This document shows, piece by piece, positions 49,990 through 59,540 of a stretch of DNA of 64,000 bases. How positions within the stretch are numbered: the first letter of the stretch is position 1; every line of letters starts with the position of its first letter. The translations under genes and the position numbers were made by a program. This DNA comes from Prevotellamassilia timonensis. Lineage in GTDB: Bacteria; Bacteroidota; Bacteroidia; Bacteroidales; Bacteroidaceae. Below the pieces are notes generated by a model. It saw only the letters and a program-made list of their open reading frames with translations. It was not told the origin of the DNA and did not search any database. The stretch lies in NCBI RefSeq assembly GCF_900106785.1, contig NZ_LT629844.1, forward strand, positions 567,109-631,108, written 5' to 3'.

Positions 49990-52203
49990 ATGAAGAGAAT
50001 TCTTGCTACATCACTGCTGCTTGCCACACTGAGTGCAGGCACTGCAACAGCTCAAATAAGCTTGGTAAACCCAGTGCCGCAAAAGGTGACGGCATCGGGT
50101 AAAGGCATTGTGGCTGCACCTGCCGCATGGCGTGTAATATGCGACAAAAATCGCACAGGCTGTATAGCCGATCAAGCCTTGGTCAAGGCTACAACAGTAA
50201 AGCAACAACCCAAGGCTGCATACAGCGTAACAATAGGTGTGAAGGGTGACAAGGCTGTAAGCAAAGTGGCCAAACTCATACCAGCTAAAGCCGAGGGCTA
50301 CTATCTGTCTATCACCGACAAAGGTGCCGTAGTGGCTGGTGCCGACGAAGAGGGCCTGTACTATGGTGTGCAGACATTGCTCGCCTCGGTGGCCGAGGGC
50401 AAACTTGAGTGTTGCACCATTACCGACTGGCCCGATGTGCCGTTCCGTGGCACAGTGGAGGGTTTCTATGGTACGCCATGGAGCCACAAGGCACGCTTGA
50501 GCCAGATAGAGTTTTATGGCCGTAACAAGATGAATGTGTACATTTATGGTCCTAAGGACGATCCCTATCACCGCAACCATTGGCGTGTGCCTTATCCCGA
50601 CGAGGAGGCACGCCGCATACAGGAACTCAATGAGTATGCCAAGCAGTGTGGCGTGAACTTTTATTGGGCCATTCACCCGGGCGTGGATATCAAATGGAAT
50701 GATGCCGACCGCGATGCTCTGATGGCAAAGCTCGAAAAGATGTACCAACTTGGCATACGCTCGTTTGCGGTGTTCTTTGATGATATTTGGGGCGAAGGAA
50801 CCAAGGCCGACAAGCAGGCTGCTTTGCTCAACTATGTGGACGACAATTTCATAAAGAGCCACAAAGATGTGAAACCGCTCATTATGTGCCCCACAGAGTA
50901 CAACCGTTCGTGGGCAAATGATGCCGGTGGTTATTTGCGCACTTTGGGCACAAAGATGAACAAGGACATACAGATAATGTGGACGGGCAACTCGGTGGTG
51001 CACTGCATAGACAAGGAGAGTATGGAGTGGATTAACCAGCGCATCGACCGCAAGGCATACATTTGGTGGAATTTCCCTGTGTCAGACTTCGTGCGCGACC
51101 ACATCTTGCTTGGTCCGGCATACGGCAACGGACTTGACATAGCCAACGATATGTCGGGCTTTGTGTCAAACCCCATGGAGCACGCTGAGGCTTCGAAAAT
51201 ATCGCTTTACGGCATTGCCGATTATACTTGGAACATGAAGGCCTACGATTATAAGGCCGACTGGGAGAAAGGTTTGAAGGCTGTGTTGCCCGACAACTAC
51301 GAGGCATTGCGCACCTTTGCGCTCTATAATAAAGACCTTGGACCTAATGGCCATGGTTTCCGCCGCGAGGAGGGTGATGAACTCAAGCCTGTGGCAGATG
51401 CCGCACTTAGTGGCGACCTTAAAGGCGTGCAGAGCTTGCTCGGCAAGTGCTACGAGTTGCGCATGGCTGTTGACGTGTTGTTGGCCGACAACAGCAATCC
51501 AGAGTTGAGGCGTGAATTGCGCCCATGGTTGTTGCAAGGTAAAAATGTGGCAGACTATGGTGTGGCCGTTTGTGCCATGGCTGGTAACCGTAAGTACCCC
51601 AATGCCTTCCCAAGCTTTGAACAGGCTTACAAGCAGGCGCGTGCCTTGCAGGTGCAGATGTATGAGCTCGAAAACTCAGATGTGCGTCATGCGTTGCAGC
51701 CCGGCATCAAGGTGGCAACCAAGGTGCTGCTCCCCACGCTCAACAAGCTGTTTACCCTGACGGTTGAGGCTTATAACAAAGAGAATGGCACTTCGTTCGT
51801 TAGCGAGGCAGAGTATAATCCTTACAAGATAGAGTCTACTGTGCCACAGTTGGCCTTGCTCCCCGTTAGTGTGCGCGGCAACGATGTGACGGTGGCTCCC
51901 TCGCTCGAGGTGATAAAATGGGCCAAGGGTGCATCATTCACTATTGAGAGCGACCGCAATGTCACCTTCGCTGGTATGGAATTTAATTTGGGCGTGCCAG
52001 GTGTGGCCAAGAATTTCAAGCTCGAACTGTATGACAATGGCGTGTGGAAGGAAGTAAGCTTGCTGCACTATCGTGACAATGACCCTGTTATACACACGGG
52101 TAACGAACTGGGCGGCATGCAGGCATCGAAACTCCGTATCACCAACGTGAGTGGCGCTGACCAAGAAGTGTACTTCAAGAACTTTAAGTTTGTCAAGCAG
52201 TAA
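49990..52203 (+). CDS. Secreted GH84 beta-N-acetylglucosaminidase
   Basis: The 737-residue protein has a signal peptide (cut near TATA-QIS, residue 21), the GH20b-like N-terminal domain (about 25-150), the GH84 catalytic barrel (about 152-450) and C-terminal helical and beta domains. The catalytic pair is Asp264-Asp265 in VFFDDIWGEG, and the entry motif is RGTVEGFYGTPWSHKARLSQ (153-172). It closely follows the layout of the Bacteroides thetaiotaomicron O-GlcNAcase homologue. It should act in the periplasm or at the surface on GlcNAc-containing glycans such as host O-glycans. A hairpin terminator follows. Confidence 0.93.
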   Translation: MKRILATSLLLATLSAGTATAQISLVNPVPQKVTASGKGIVAAPAAWRVICDKNRTGCIADQALVKATTVKQQPKAAYSVTIGVKGDKAVSKVAKLIPAKAEGYYLSITDKGAVVAGADEEGLYYGVQTLLASVAEGKLECCTITDWPDVPFRGTVEGFYGTPWSHKARLSQIEFYGRNKMNVYIYGPKDDPYHRNHWRVPYPDEEARRIQELNEYAKQCGVNFYWAIHPGVDIKWNDADRDALMAKLEKMYQLGIRSFAVFFDDIWGEGTKADKQAALLNYVDDNFIKSHKDVKPLIMCPTEYNRSWANDAGGYLRTLGTKMNKDIQIMWTGNSVVHCIDKESMEWINQRIDRKAYIWWNFPVSDFVRDHILLGPAYGNGLDIANDMSGFVSNPMEHAEASKISLYGIADYTWNMKAYDYKADWEKGLKAVLPDNYEALRTFALYNKDLGPNGHGFRREEGDELKPVADAALSGDLKGVQSLLGKCYELRMAVDVLLADNSNPELRRELRPWLLQGKNVADYGVAVCAMAGNRKYPNAFPSFEQAYKQARALQVQMYELENSDVRHALQPGIKVATKVLLPTLNKLFTLTVEAYNKENGTSFVSEAEYNPYKIESTVPQLALLPVSVRGNDVTVAPSLEVIKWAKGASFTIESDRNVTFAGMEFNLGVPGVAKNFKLELYDNGVWKEVSLLHYRDNDPVIHTGNELGGMQASKLRITNVSGADQEVYFKNFKFVKQ

Positions 52204-52244
52204 AGGCTTGCCGGGCTACTTAGGTTTTGCCCCATGTGTATAGA

Positions 52245-52293
52245 GCGACCTTTGGCAAATGTATTGCGTTTTGCCAAAGGTCGCTTTGTTTTT
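52245..52293 (+). terminator. Rho-independent terminator of the GH84 gene
   Basis: GCGACCTTTGGCAAA pairs exactly with TTTGCCAAAGGTCGC, followed by TTTGTTTTT. Confidence 0.85.
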
Positions 52294-52316
52294 GGTCTGT
52301 GCCAAGGAGGTGTAAA

Positions 52317-52448
52317 CGAAAGTTTTAAGACTTTCGTTTTGCACTTCGCTCACCTTGCACTTTGGCTGACGCCCAAGTTAGGCTGCGGTTCGGAATTGAA
52401 AACGAAAGTTTTAAGACTTTCGTTTTGCACTTCGCTCACCTTGCACTA
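52317..52448. repeat. Direct repeat of the lysS promoter region
   Basis: A 46-bp unit, CGAAAGTTTTAAGACTTTCG followed by TTTTGCACTTCGCTCACCTT, occurs at 52317-52362 and 52402-52447, 85 bp apart. It includes an internal hairpin. Only the second copy continues into a TAACTTTG -7 box. Confidence 0.85.
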
Positions 52449-52454
52449 ACTTTG
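52424..52454 (+). promoter_or_regulatory. Consensus promoter of lysS
   Basis: TTTG (52424-52427), 19 bases, TAACTTTG (52447-52454): exact match to the Bacteroidota consensus, 26 bp before the start codon. Confidence 0.7.
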
Positions 52455-52480
52455 CACCAAAATAACAAAAATATAACTGA

Positions 52481-54196
52481 ATGAACGTTTTAGATCTTAG
52501 CGAACAAGAAATACAGCGTCGTAATTCGCTTGACGAATTGCGCAAGATGGGTATAAACCCTTATCCCGCAGCCGAATATAAGGTGACTGCTTATAGTGAC
52601 GACATCAAAGCGAACTTTAACGAAGAAGAGAAGCGTGAGGTTTGCATAGCAGGCCGTCTGATGGGCCGTCGTGTGATGGGTAAAGCCAGTTTTGCCGAGT
52701 TGATGGACTCTAAAGGACGCATTCAGGTGTATGTGACACGTGACGATGTGTGTCCGTGCGAGGATAAGACGCTTTACAACACCGTGTTTAAGAAATTGCT
52801 CGACTTGGGCGACTTCATAGGTGTGAAAGGTTTTGTGTTCCGCACACAGACTGGCGAAATATCAGTACATGCGCAGGAATTGGTACTCCTGTCGAAGAGT
52901 CTGAAACCGCTGCCTGTGGTAAAGGAAAAGGACGGCGTGACGTATGACGCCTTTAACGATCCCGAATTGCGCTATCGTCAGCGCTATGTTGACTTGTTGG
53001 TAAATCCGGGCGTGAAGGACATCTTTATGAAACGTACGCAGGTGATCAAGACCATGCGCGAGTACTTTGACGAGGCTGGTTATACTGAGGTTGAAACACC
53101 TATATTGCAGCCAATTCCTGGTGGCGCAAGCGCACGTCCGTTTATTACGCATCACAACTCGCTTGACGTGGACTTGTATCTGCGTATCGCTACCGAACTC
53201 TATCTGAAACGCTTAATTGTAGGCGGATTTGAGGGCGTGTACGAAATTGGCAAGAATTTCCGCAATGAGGGTATGGACCGCAACCATAATCCGGAATTTA
53301 CTTGTATGGAACTTTATGTGCAGTACAAGGACTATAACTGGATGATGTCGTTTACCGAAAAACTGCTGGAACGCATCTGTGTGGCTGTAAATGGCAAACC
53401 CGAAAGCGTGATTGACGGCAAGACTATCAGTTTCAAAGCACCGTTCCGCCGTCTGCCCATACTCGAGGCTATCAAGGAAAAGACTGGCTACGACCTTAAT
53501 GGTAAGAGCGAAGACGAAATCCGCGAGATTTGCAAGAAACTCAACATGGAAATTGACGACACCATGGGCAAGGGCAAACTCATTGACGAGATGTTCGGCG
53601 AGTTCTGCGAGGGCACTTATATCCAGCCAACCTTCATCACGGATTATCCTATCGAGATGTCGCCGCTCACAAAGAAGCACCGCGACAATCCGGCACTCAC
53701 CGAGCGCTTTGAATTGATGGTTAACGGTAAGGAACTGGCAAATGCCTACTCGGAGCTCAACGACCCGATAGACCAGGAGGAGCGTTTCCAAGATCAGTTG
53801 CGCCTCTCTGAAAAGGGTGACGACGAAGCAATGTTCATTGACCAAGACTTCTTGCGCGCACTGCAGTATGGCATGCCGCCCACATCGGGTATCGGCATCG
53901 GCATAGACCGATTGGTTATGCTTATGACTGGCCAGACACAAATTCAGGAAGTGCTCTTCTTCCCGCAGATGCGTCCTGAAAAGAAGGCACCGCGCGACAA
54001 GGCCGACAAGTATGTGGCTGCTGGTATAGCCGAAGAGCTTGTTCCAGTGTTGCAAAAGGTGGGTTACTACCTTGTGAGCGACTTGAAAGATGTGAAGGCT
54101 CAGAAAATACAGCAGCAGATTGGTGAGGTAATCAAGAAGTATAAACTTGATATAACCAAACCAAGTGTGCAGGATATCGAAGCCTGGAACGTTTAA
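52481..54196 (+). CDS. lysS: Lysyl-tRNA synthetase, class II
   Basis: The 571-residue enzyme charges tRNA-Lys. It has an N-terminal OB anticodon domain (about 55-140), class II motif 1 with [17 protein letters not shown] near 206, motif 2 [14 protein letters not shown] near 262, and motif 3 [15 protein letters not shown] near 472. The protein continues about 70 residues beyond motif 3 with a helical tail, an extension usual in Bacteroidales LysS. It has a consensus promoter and is followed by gpsA 120 bp downstream, the usual lysS-gpsA order. Confidence 0.96.
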   Translation: MNVLDLSEQEIQRRNSLDELRKMGINPYPAAEYKVTAYSDDIKANFNEEEKREVCIAGRLMGRRVMGKASFAELMDSKGRIQVYVTRDDVCPCEDKTLYNTVFKKLLDLGDFIGVKGFVFRTQTGEISVHAQELVLLSKSLKPLPVVKEKDGVTYDAFNDPELRYRQRYVDLLVNPGVKDIFMKRTQVIKTMREYFDEAGYTEVETPILQPIPGGASARPFITHHNSLDVDLYLRIATELYLKRLIVGGFEGVYEIGKNFRNEGMDRNHNPEFTCMELYVQYKDYNWMMSFTEKLLERICVAVNGKPESVIDGKTISFKAPFRRLPILEAIKEKTGYDLNGKSEDEIREICKKLNMEIDDTMGKGKLIDEMFGEFCEGTYIQPTFITDYPIEMSPLTKKHRDNPALTERFELMVNGKELANAYSELNDPIDQEERFQDQLRLSEKGDDEAMFIDQDFLRALQYGMPPTSGIGIGIDRLVMLMTGQTQIQEVLFFPQMRPEKKAPRDKADKYVAAGIAEELVPVLQKVGYYLVSDLKDVKAQKIQQQIGEVIKKYKLDITKPSVQDIEAWNV

Positions 54197-54316
54197 GGGT
54201 GGTTCATATATTTCTGATATTTAACATGCAAAATACTTGATTGTGTGTTGAATATCAGAGTAGTCACCTGTAATCCTTCCAAATAGTTTTGCTAACAAGC
54301 ATAAGTTCTTTCTATT

Positions 54317-55312
54317 GTGTATGATTTAGGTAACATAGCCGTTATGGGTAGTGGCAGTTGGGCCACGGCCATTGCAAAGATGCTCCTCGAAAAAGTTGAG
54401 CATCTGCATTGGTATGTACGCCGACAAGATGCCATAGATGACTTTATACGTATGGAGCATAATCCTTCGTATTTGACGAGTGTGCATTTCGACCCTCGGC
54501 GTATTACCTTCTCAACCGACATAAACGAAATAGTGCGCTCATGCCGCACGTTGGTTTTTGTCACGCCATCGCCGTATCTTAAAAATCATTTGAAGAAGCT
54601 TAAGGTAAAGCTGCACGACAAGTTTATCATTACTGCCATCAAGGGTATTGTGCCAGACGAGAATTTGGTCTGTTCCGAGTTCTTCAGGGTGGTATATAAT
54701 GTACCCGATGAAAATTTGGCTGTGCTTGGCGGTCCGAGTCATGCTGAGGAAGTGGCGCTGGGACGTTTGACGTATCTGACCGTAGGGTGTGCCGACAACA
54801 ACAAGGCACGCGCCTTTGCCGAGACATTGGCCTCGGGATATGTCAAGACCAAAACATCTTCCGACGTTATAGGCATAGAATATGCCTCGGTGTTGAAAAA
54901 TGTGTATGCCATAGCGGCAGGCATTTGCAACGGACTGAAGTATGGCGACAATTTCCAGAGCGTGTTGATGTCGAATGCCGTGCAGGAGATGAACCGTTTT
55001 CTGCGTGCAGTATATCCCATAGACCGCTGTGTGTATGACAGTGTCTATTTGGGCGACTTGTTGGTTACGGGGTATTCAAACTTTTCGCGTAACCGCGTGT
55101 TTGGCACCATGATAGGCAAGGGATACAGCGTGAAGTCGGCACAAATTGAAATGGAAATGATTGCCGAGGGGTACTATGGTACCAAATGTATGAAAGACGT
55201 AAATCGCCACTATCATGTCAATATGCCGATACTTGATGCGGTGTACAACATATTGTATGAACGCATATCGCCAAGTATCGAGATAAAACTGTTGACAGAC
55301 TCGTTCAGATAG
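54317..55312 (+). CDS. gpsA: Glycerol-3-phosphate dehydrogenase [NAD(P)+]
   Basis: GpsA reduces dihydroxyacetone phosphate to glycerol-3-phosphate for phospholipid synthesis. The 331-residue protein has the Rossmann motif NIAVMGSGSWATAIAK (6-21), GGPSHAEEVALG near 140, the catalytic-Lys block SVLKNVYAIAAGI near 192, and NFSRNRVFG near 255. In many Bacteroidales pgi follows this gene, but here a GNAT gene does. The start has no nearby alternative. Confidence 0.93.
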   Translation: MYDLGNIAVMGSGSWATAIAKMLLEKVEHLHWYVRRQDAIDDFIRMEHNPSYLTSVHFDPRRITFSTDINEIVRSCRTLVFVTPSPYLKNHLKKLKVKLHDKFIITAIKGIVPDENLVCSEFFRVVYNVPDENLAVLGGPSHAEEVALGRLTYLTVGCADNNKARAFAETLASGYVKTKTSSDVIGIEYASVLKNVYAIAAGICNGLKYGDNFQSVLMSNAVQEMNRFLRAVYPIDRCVYDSVYLGDLLVTGYSNFSRNRVFGTMIGKGYSVKSAQIEMEMIAEGYYGTKCMKDVNRHYHVNMPILDAVYNILYERISPSIEIKLLTDSFR

Positions 55313-55349
55313 TGGGATATTCGCTTCAATAAAGTTTCATAATGTGAAC

Positions 55350-55390
55350 ACATGGCGGAATTGATGTCAGGCATTAACTCCGCCATGTGT
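55350..55390. terminator. Small hairpin between gpsA and the GNAT gene
   Basis: ACACATGGCGGA and TCCGCCATGTGT are perfect 12-bp arms around a 17-base loop. Confidence 0.45.
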
Positions 55391-55408
55391 GTGTTATATA
55401 AATAAGTG

Positions 55409-56353
55409 ATGTCATTGTTTGAAATACATAAATATACCGCAGCCGACAAGGAGACTTGGAATGCCTTTGTGGCGGAGTCGAAAAATGGTACATTCTTGTT
55501 CGACCGCAATTATATGGACTATCACCATGACCGGTTCGACGACAACTCGCTGATGTTCTATGCCAAGGACAAGTTGTATGCTATTTTGCCCGCCAACAGA
55601 TGTGGCGATTGTTTGTGCTCACATGGCGGTTTGACGTATGGCGGGTTGGTGATGACGAACAAAGCCACTGCCTCAGAGGTGCTTGCTTTGTTTGAAGAAC
55701 TCAACGTCTACTTGCGCGGTACGGGTATTGGAAAGGTGCGCTACAAGGCTATACCATGGATATACCACCATGTGCCAGCTGAAGAGGACCTCTATGCTAT
55801 ATTCAAGACATGTAATGCCCAGCTCGTGGGTCGAGACATCTCATCAAGCATCATTATGAGCAATAAGCCAAAGTGGCATCATGGGCGAAAGTATGGCATA
55901 ACGAGATGTCGTAAAAATGGTGTGACCATACAGCAGAGTGACGATTATGCAGCCTTCTGGCAAATACTGCAGGGTAATTTGCAAGCACGTTATGGTGTAC
56001 GTCCGGTGCATACGCTTGACGAGATGCTTCTGCTCAAATCGCGTTTTCCCGATAACATACAACTTTATACTGCGCAGTTAGACGGCAGAGTGATAGGCGG
56101 CACCGTGTTGTACTTGACAGGCAAGGTGCTGCATACGCAATATATATCTTCAACATCAGAGGGGAAGCATCTTGGTGCGGTTGATGCCCTGTTTGACTGC
56201 ATACTGAACAAGGATTATGCCAACTATCCCATATTTGACTTTGGCAAATCGACTGAAGGTGATGCCAGCACACTCAACGAATCGCTCATTTATCAAAAAG
56301 AAGGCTTTGGAGGGCGTGGCGTGTGTTACGACACCTATGAGTGGCGTGTGTGA
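55409..56353 (+). CDS. GNAT/FemAB-like N-acetyltransferase
   Basis: The 314-residue protein has two GNAT-like halves. The first starts FEIHKYTAADKETWNAFVAE and includes NGTFLFDRNYMDYHHDRF, a pattern common to FemAB-like acyl transferases in Bacteroidota. The second has IQLYTAQLDGRVIGGTVLYL near 213 and the KSTEGDASTLNESLIYQKEG block near 284. Such proteins often modify sugars or cell-surface groups, and the substrate is unknown here. ATG 55409 is preferred to the GTG immediately before it. Confidence 0.8.
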   Translation: MSLFEIHKYTAADKETWNAFVAESKNGTFLFDRNYMDYHHDRFDDNSLMFYAKDKLYAILPANRCGDCLCSHGGLTYGGLVMTNKATASEVLALFEELNVYLRGTGIGKVRYKAIPWIYHHVPAEEDLYAIFKTCNAQLVGRDISSSIIMSNKPKWHHGRKYGITRCRKNGVTIQQSDDYAAFWQILQGNLQARYGVRPVHTLDEMLLLKSRFPDNIQLYTAQLDGRVIGGTVLYLTGKVLHTQYISSTSEGKHLGAVDALFDCILNKDYANYPIFDFGKSTEGDASTLNESLIYQKEGFGGRGVCYDTYEWRV

Positions 56354-56518
56354 CATGCGCCACAAGGGCGAAAAGTAGTTGGCGCAGATACAAAAGCCTG
56401 GTCGGGGGGGGCTTTCCGCAACAGTCTTCGCAACACTCCCCGCACCGCTGTATTGTAATGACAAATGTGCATTATGAGTGATAAATAAAGACTTGTGATG
56501 TTTTTTATACTCCAAAAC

Positions 56519-56550
56519 TTGGTCCGCCCCATAAAAAAGCAGTAATTTTG
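56519..56550 (+). promoter_or_regulatory. Promoter of the purH-like / mre operon
   Basis: TTG (56519-56521), 21 bases, TAATTTTG (56543-56550) fits the consensus. The leader is about 97 nt. Confidence 0.55.
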
Positions 56551-56653
56551 TAACCGATATGCTGCATATCAGGCATTTTAGAATGTCCATTTTGGGCGTT
56601 TTGATGCGTGTGCAGCTATAAAACGTATTTTGATAACTCATAAAACAAGCAAT

Positions 56654-57247
56654 ATGTCCTCTACAAAGAAAATCAAGACAGCTCTGGTATCAGTGTTCCA
56701 CAAAGATGGTTTGGAAGCTCTGCTTGCCAAACTGCACGAAGAAGGTGTGCATTTCCTTTCAACAGGTGGTACACAACAATTTATTGAATCTTTGGGCTAC
56801 CCTTGCCAAAAGGTTGAAGAAGTTACAACTTATCCCTCAATTTTGGGCGGCCGTGTAAAGACTCTCCATCCCAAAATCTTCGGTGGCATTTTGGGTCGTC
56901 GCGAACTTGATGAGGACAAGCAGCAGATGGCACAATACGAAATACCTGAAATTGACCTCGTGATAGTAGACCTCTATCCGTTTGAGCAAACCGTTGCAAG
57001 CGGTGCAAGCGAGGCTGACATCATCGAAAAGATTGATATAGGTGGTATTTCACTCATTCGTGCAGGCGCCAAGAATTTCAAGGACGTGGTGATTGTGCCT
57101 TCAAAGGCCGAGTATAAGCCATTGCTGGACATCATCAGCAAAAACGGTGCACAAACCACTCTCGAAGACCGTCGTTGGTTTGCAACACGCGCTTTCGGCG
57201 TGAGCAGCCATTACGATACCGCAATCCATAATTGGTTTGAAAAATAA
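56654..57247 (+). CDS. purH: Stand-alone IMP cyclohydrolase domain (N-terminal half of PurH)
   Basis: The 197-residue protein is the MGS-like IMP cyclohydrolase domain that closes the last ring in purine synthesis. Motifs are ALVSVFHKDGLEALLAKL (10-27), HFLSTGGTQQFIESLG near 33, GGRVKTLHPKIFGGIL near 64 and DLVIVDLYPFEQTV near 104. Usual PurH is about 510 residues with a C-terminal AICAR formyltransferase. Here a clean TAA stop follows residue 197 and mreB begins 8 bp later, so the formyltransferase is missing from this locus. It may be encoded elsewhere. ATG 56654 gives the family N-terminus. Confidence 0.88.
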   Translation: MSSTKKIKTALVSVFHKDGLEALLAKLHEEGVHFLSTGGTQQFIESLGYPCQKVEEVTTYPSILGGRVKTLHPKIFGGILGRRELDEDKQQMAQYEIPEIDLVIVDLYPFEQTVASGASEADIIEKIDIGGISLIRAGAKNFKDVVIVPSKAEYKPLLDIISKNGAQTTLEDRRWFATRAFGVSSHYDTAIHNWFEK

Positions 57248-57255
57248 TAGGACAC

Positions 57256-58287
57256 ATGGGTATATTTTCAAAGTTCTTTTCTTTCACGCAGGAGTTGGCC
57301 ATCGACCTCGGTACTGCTAACACCATCATTATTTCAGATGGTGAAATAGCCGTAAACGAGCCTTCGGTCGTGGCACTCGACACACACAGCGAAAAAATGA
57401 TCGCTGTGGGCGAGGAAGCCAAGCGCATGTATGAAAAGACAAACAATAAGATACGTGTAATCCGTCCGCTCCGCGATGGTGTGATAGCCGACTTTAATGC
57501 TTGCGAGCAGATGATGCGCGGCCTCATCAAAAAGGTACATTCAGGCAAGCGCCTGTTCTCTCCCTCGTTGCGCATGGTTATTGGTGTGCCGAGTGGTTCG
57601 ACCGAGGTTGAATTGCGTGCTGTGCGCGACTCTGCCGAGCATGCTGGTGGTCGCGACGTATTTTTGCTCTACGAACCTATGGCCGCTGCTATAGGTATAG
57701 GCATTGATGTCAATGCGCCTGAGGGCAACATGATTGTCGACATAGGTGGCGGTACCACCGAAATCGCTGTCATATCGTTAGGCGGCATTGTGTCGAACAA
57801 CTCTATCAAAATGGCTGGTGACGACTTTACCAGCGATATTCAAGAGTACATGAGCCGTCAGCACAATGTGCGTGTGAGCGAGCGTATGGCTGAGCGTATC
57901 AAAATAAATGTAGGCGCAGCTTTGACCGACCTGCCAAATCCGCCAAAGGATTATTTGATACATGGCCCAAACCGTATTACAACCATGCCGATGGAGGTGC
58001 CCGTATGCTATCAGGAAATAGCACACTGCCTCGAAACTTCTATTGCCAAGATAGAGCAGGCCGTTGTAAACGCATTGGCCAACACACCGCCCGAACTCTA
58101 TGCCGACATTGTTAAGAATGGTATCTATCTTACTGGTGGTGGTGCCTTGCTTCGTGGCTTGGACAAGCGCTTGAGCGATAAGATTAACATTCCGTTCCAT
58201 GTGGCAGAAGACCCCTTGCTCTGTGTGGCCAAGGGCACAGGCATTGCATTGAAGAATGTGGAGAACTTCACATTCCTGATGCGTTAA
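57256..58287 (+). CDS. mreB: Rod-shape-determining actin homologue MreB
   Basis: MreB filaments guide lateral wall synthesis. The 343-residue protein has the N-terminal amphipathic segment MGIFSKFFSFTQE for membrane contact, then phosphate-1 motif AIDLGTANTII (15-25), EPMAAAIGIGIDV near 142, phosphate-2 IVDIGGGTTEIAV near 158 and the adenosine motif LTGGGALLRGLDKRLS near 294. Length is standard. It is the second gene of the purH-mreBCD-pbp2-rodA run. Confidence 0.97.
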   Translation: MGIFSKFFSFTQELAIDLGTANTIIISDGEIAVNEPSVVALDTHSEKMIAVGEEAKRMYEKTNNKIRVIRPLRDGVIADFNACEQMMRGLIKKVHSGKRLFSPSLRMVIGVPSGSTEVELRAVRDSAEHAGGRDVFLLYEPMAAAIGIGIDVNAPEGNMIVDIGGGTTEIAVISLGGIVSNNSIKMAGDDFTSDIQEYMSRQHNVRVSERMAERIKINVGAALTDLPNPPKDYLIHGPNRITTMPMEVPVCYQEIAHCLETSIAKIEQAVVNALANTPPELYADIVKNGIYLTGGGALLRGLDKRLSDKINIPFHVAEDPLLCVAKGTGIALKNVENFTFLMR

Positions 58288-58578
58288 TGAAAACAAGACG
58301 GCAGTAATGCTGCAGCGCATGCGGTGTAGCTATGCTGATGCACAATTATATAATAAAAGGACGAGTGGCCTCACCCTCTCGGTCCCCATCTCCAAGGGGA
58401 GGGGGTAGCCGAGTGGGTGAGGCCCGCGTTTTATGACGGCATAGCATGCGTGCTTGCAGCCCTTGCGGGCACAAGGTTACGCGCCAACTTGTTCTGTCTC
58501 ATTTCTACAACTTCATTAAGTGAGTGCCCCCTCTCTCTCCAAAAAAAAAGGCACTTGTTTATATCTATAATAAATTAT
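58288..58578. other. Gap between mreB and mreC
   Basis: 290 bp with no gene. It holds a GC-rich hairpin at 58367-58424 and a purine/pyrimidine stretch with a 9-A run at 58543-58551. The in-frame extension of mreC through this area is rejected. Confidence 0.5.
58367..58424. repeat. GC-rich hairpin with GGCCTCACCC ends
   Basis: GGCCTCACCCTCTCGG pairs with CCGAGTGGGTGAGGCC, around an inner GGTCCCCATCTCCAAGGGGA region. It may reduce read-through from mreB to mreC. Confidence 0.6.
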
Positions 58579-59466
58579 ATGAGTGAAAGTAACGGCAAGG
58601 GCGGTTTGGTCGACTTTGTTGGGAAATACAATTTCTATCTGCTGTTTATCGTGCTTGAGGCAGCAAGCCTTACATTATTGTTCAAGTTCAACAGCTATCA
58701 GGGCAGTGTATGGTTCAGCGCAGCCAATTCGGTGGTGAGCCGCATCAACGGTGCTTATACCGACATGGTAAGTTTCTTCCAACTCAAGGAAGTCAACAGC
58801 CAGCTTACAGCGCAAAACATAGCCCTTCAGCGTGAAACCGACAATTTGCGCCAGGCTTTGATAACAGTTACAAAGGACACGACACTGACCGAGAAGTTGA
58901 TGCGCGACAAACTTGCGGGCTACAACCTGATGCCAGCCACCGTGGTGTCGAACAGTGCCGAGCGCACCAACAACTATATTGTGATAGACCGTGGCACACT
59001 CGATGGCGTACGACCCGAAATGGGAGTCGTTGGTGGTGGTGGCGTAGTAGGTATAGTTTACCTTACGGGGCCGCACCATTCGCTGGTGATACCCGTCACC
59101 AACCGCAAGTCGAGCATCAGTTGCCGTGTGCGTGGCCAGAACTATTTTGGCTACTTGCAGTGGGACGGCTCAAGCATGCTAAGTGCTTATCTTGACGATG
59201 TGCCCCGTTATGCCAAGGTCAAAGTAGGGCAGGCCGTCGAGACGAGTGGTTACTCAGCTGTATTCCCGCCGGGCATATTTGTGGGCAGAGTGCGTGCCAT
59301 AAGCAACTCTGCCGACGGGCAGTCATACCGATTAGACGTAACACTCGGCACAAACTTTGCCAACTTGCGCGATGTGTTGGTCGTGACAACTCCCTACAAG
59401 GCCGAAATAGACACCTTACAGGTGCATGCTTTACAGGTTGACGATGCTGCGCAAGCCGGCAAGTAG
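58579..59466 (+). CDS. mreC: Rod-shape-determining protein MreC
   Basis: MreC links MreB to the periplasmic elongasome. The 295-residue protein has one N-terminal span (FYLLFIVLEAASLTLLFKF, about 17-35), a coiled coil (LTAQNIALQRETDNLRQAL near 75-93) and two beta domains with the family's VIDRGTLDGVRPEMGVVG near 134 and VETSGYSAVFPPGIFVGRV near 221. The ATG at 58579 is preferred because the upstream extension is GC-rich repeat sequence. Operon neighbours confirm it. Confidence 0.94.
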   Translation: MSESNGKGGLVDFVGKYNFYLLFIVLEAASLTLLFKFNSYQGSVWFSAANSVVSRINGAYTDMVSFFQLKEVNSQLTAQNIALQRETDNLRQALITVTKDTTLTEKLMRDKLAGYNLMPATVVSNSAERTNNYIVIDRGTLDGVRPEMGVVGGGGVVGIVYLTGPHHSLVIPVTNRKSSISCRVRGQNYFGYLQWDGSSMLSAYLDDVPRYAKVKVGQAVETSGYSAVFPPGIFVGRVRAISNSADGQSYRLDVTLGTNFANLRDVLVVTTPYKAEIDTLQVHALQVDDAAQAGK

Positions 59467-59540
59467 TCATATCAGAGCAGCGAAAGTGCTTCGAGGCCCT
59501 CTCCACATATCATCAACAAAAACTTAAAACATACGTAACT

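Noticed and set aside
50011-51003. 330-codon ORF antisense to the GH84 gene
   Set aside because: It is a shadow of a strongly supported gene, and its translation is His- and Cys-rich with no recognisable domain.
53213-54055. 280-codon ORF antisense to lysS
   Set aside because: It lies fully within a conserved tRNA synthetase gene with intact motifs on the other strand.
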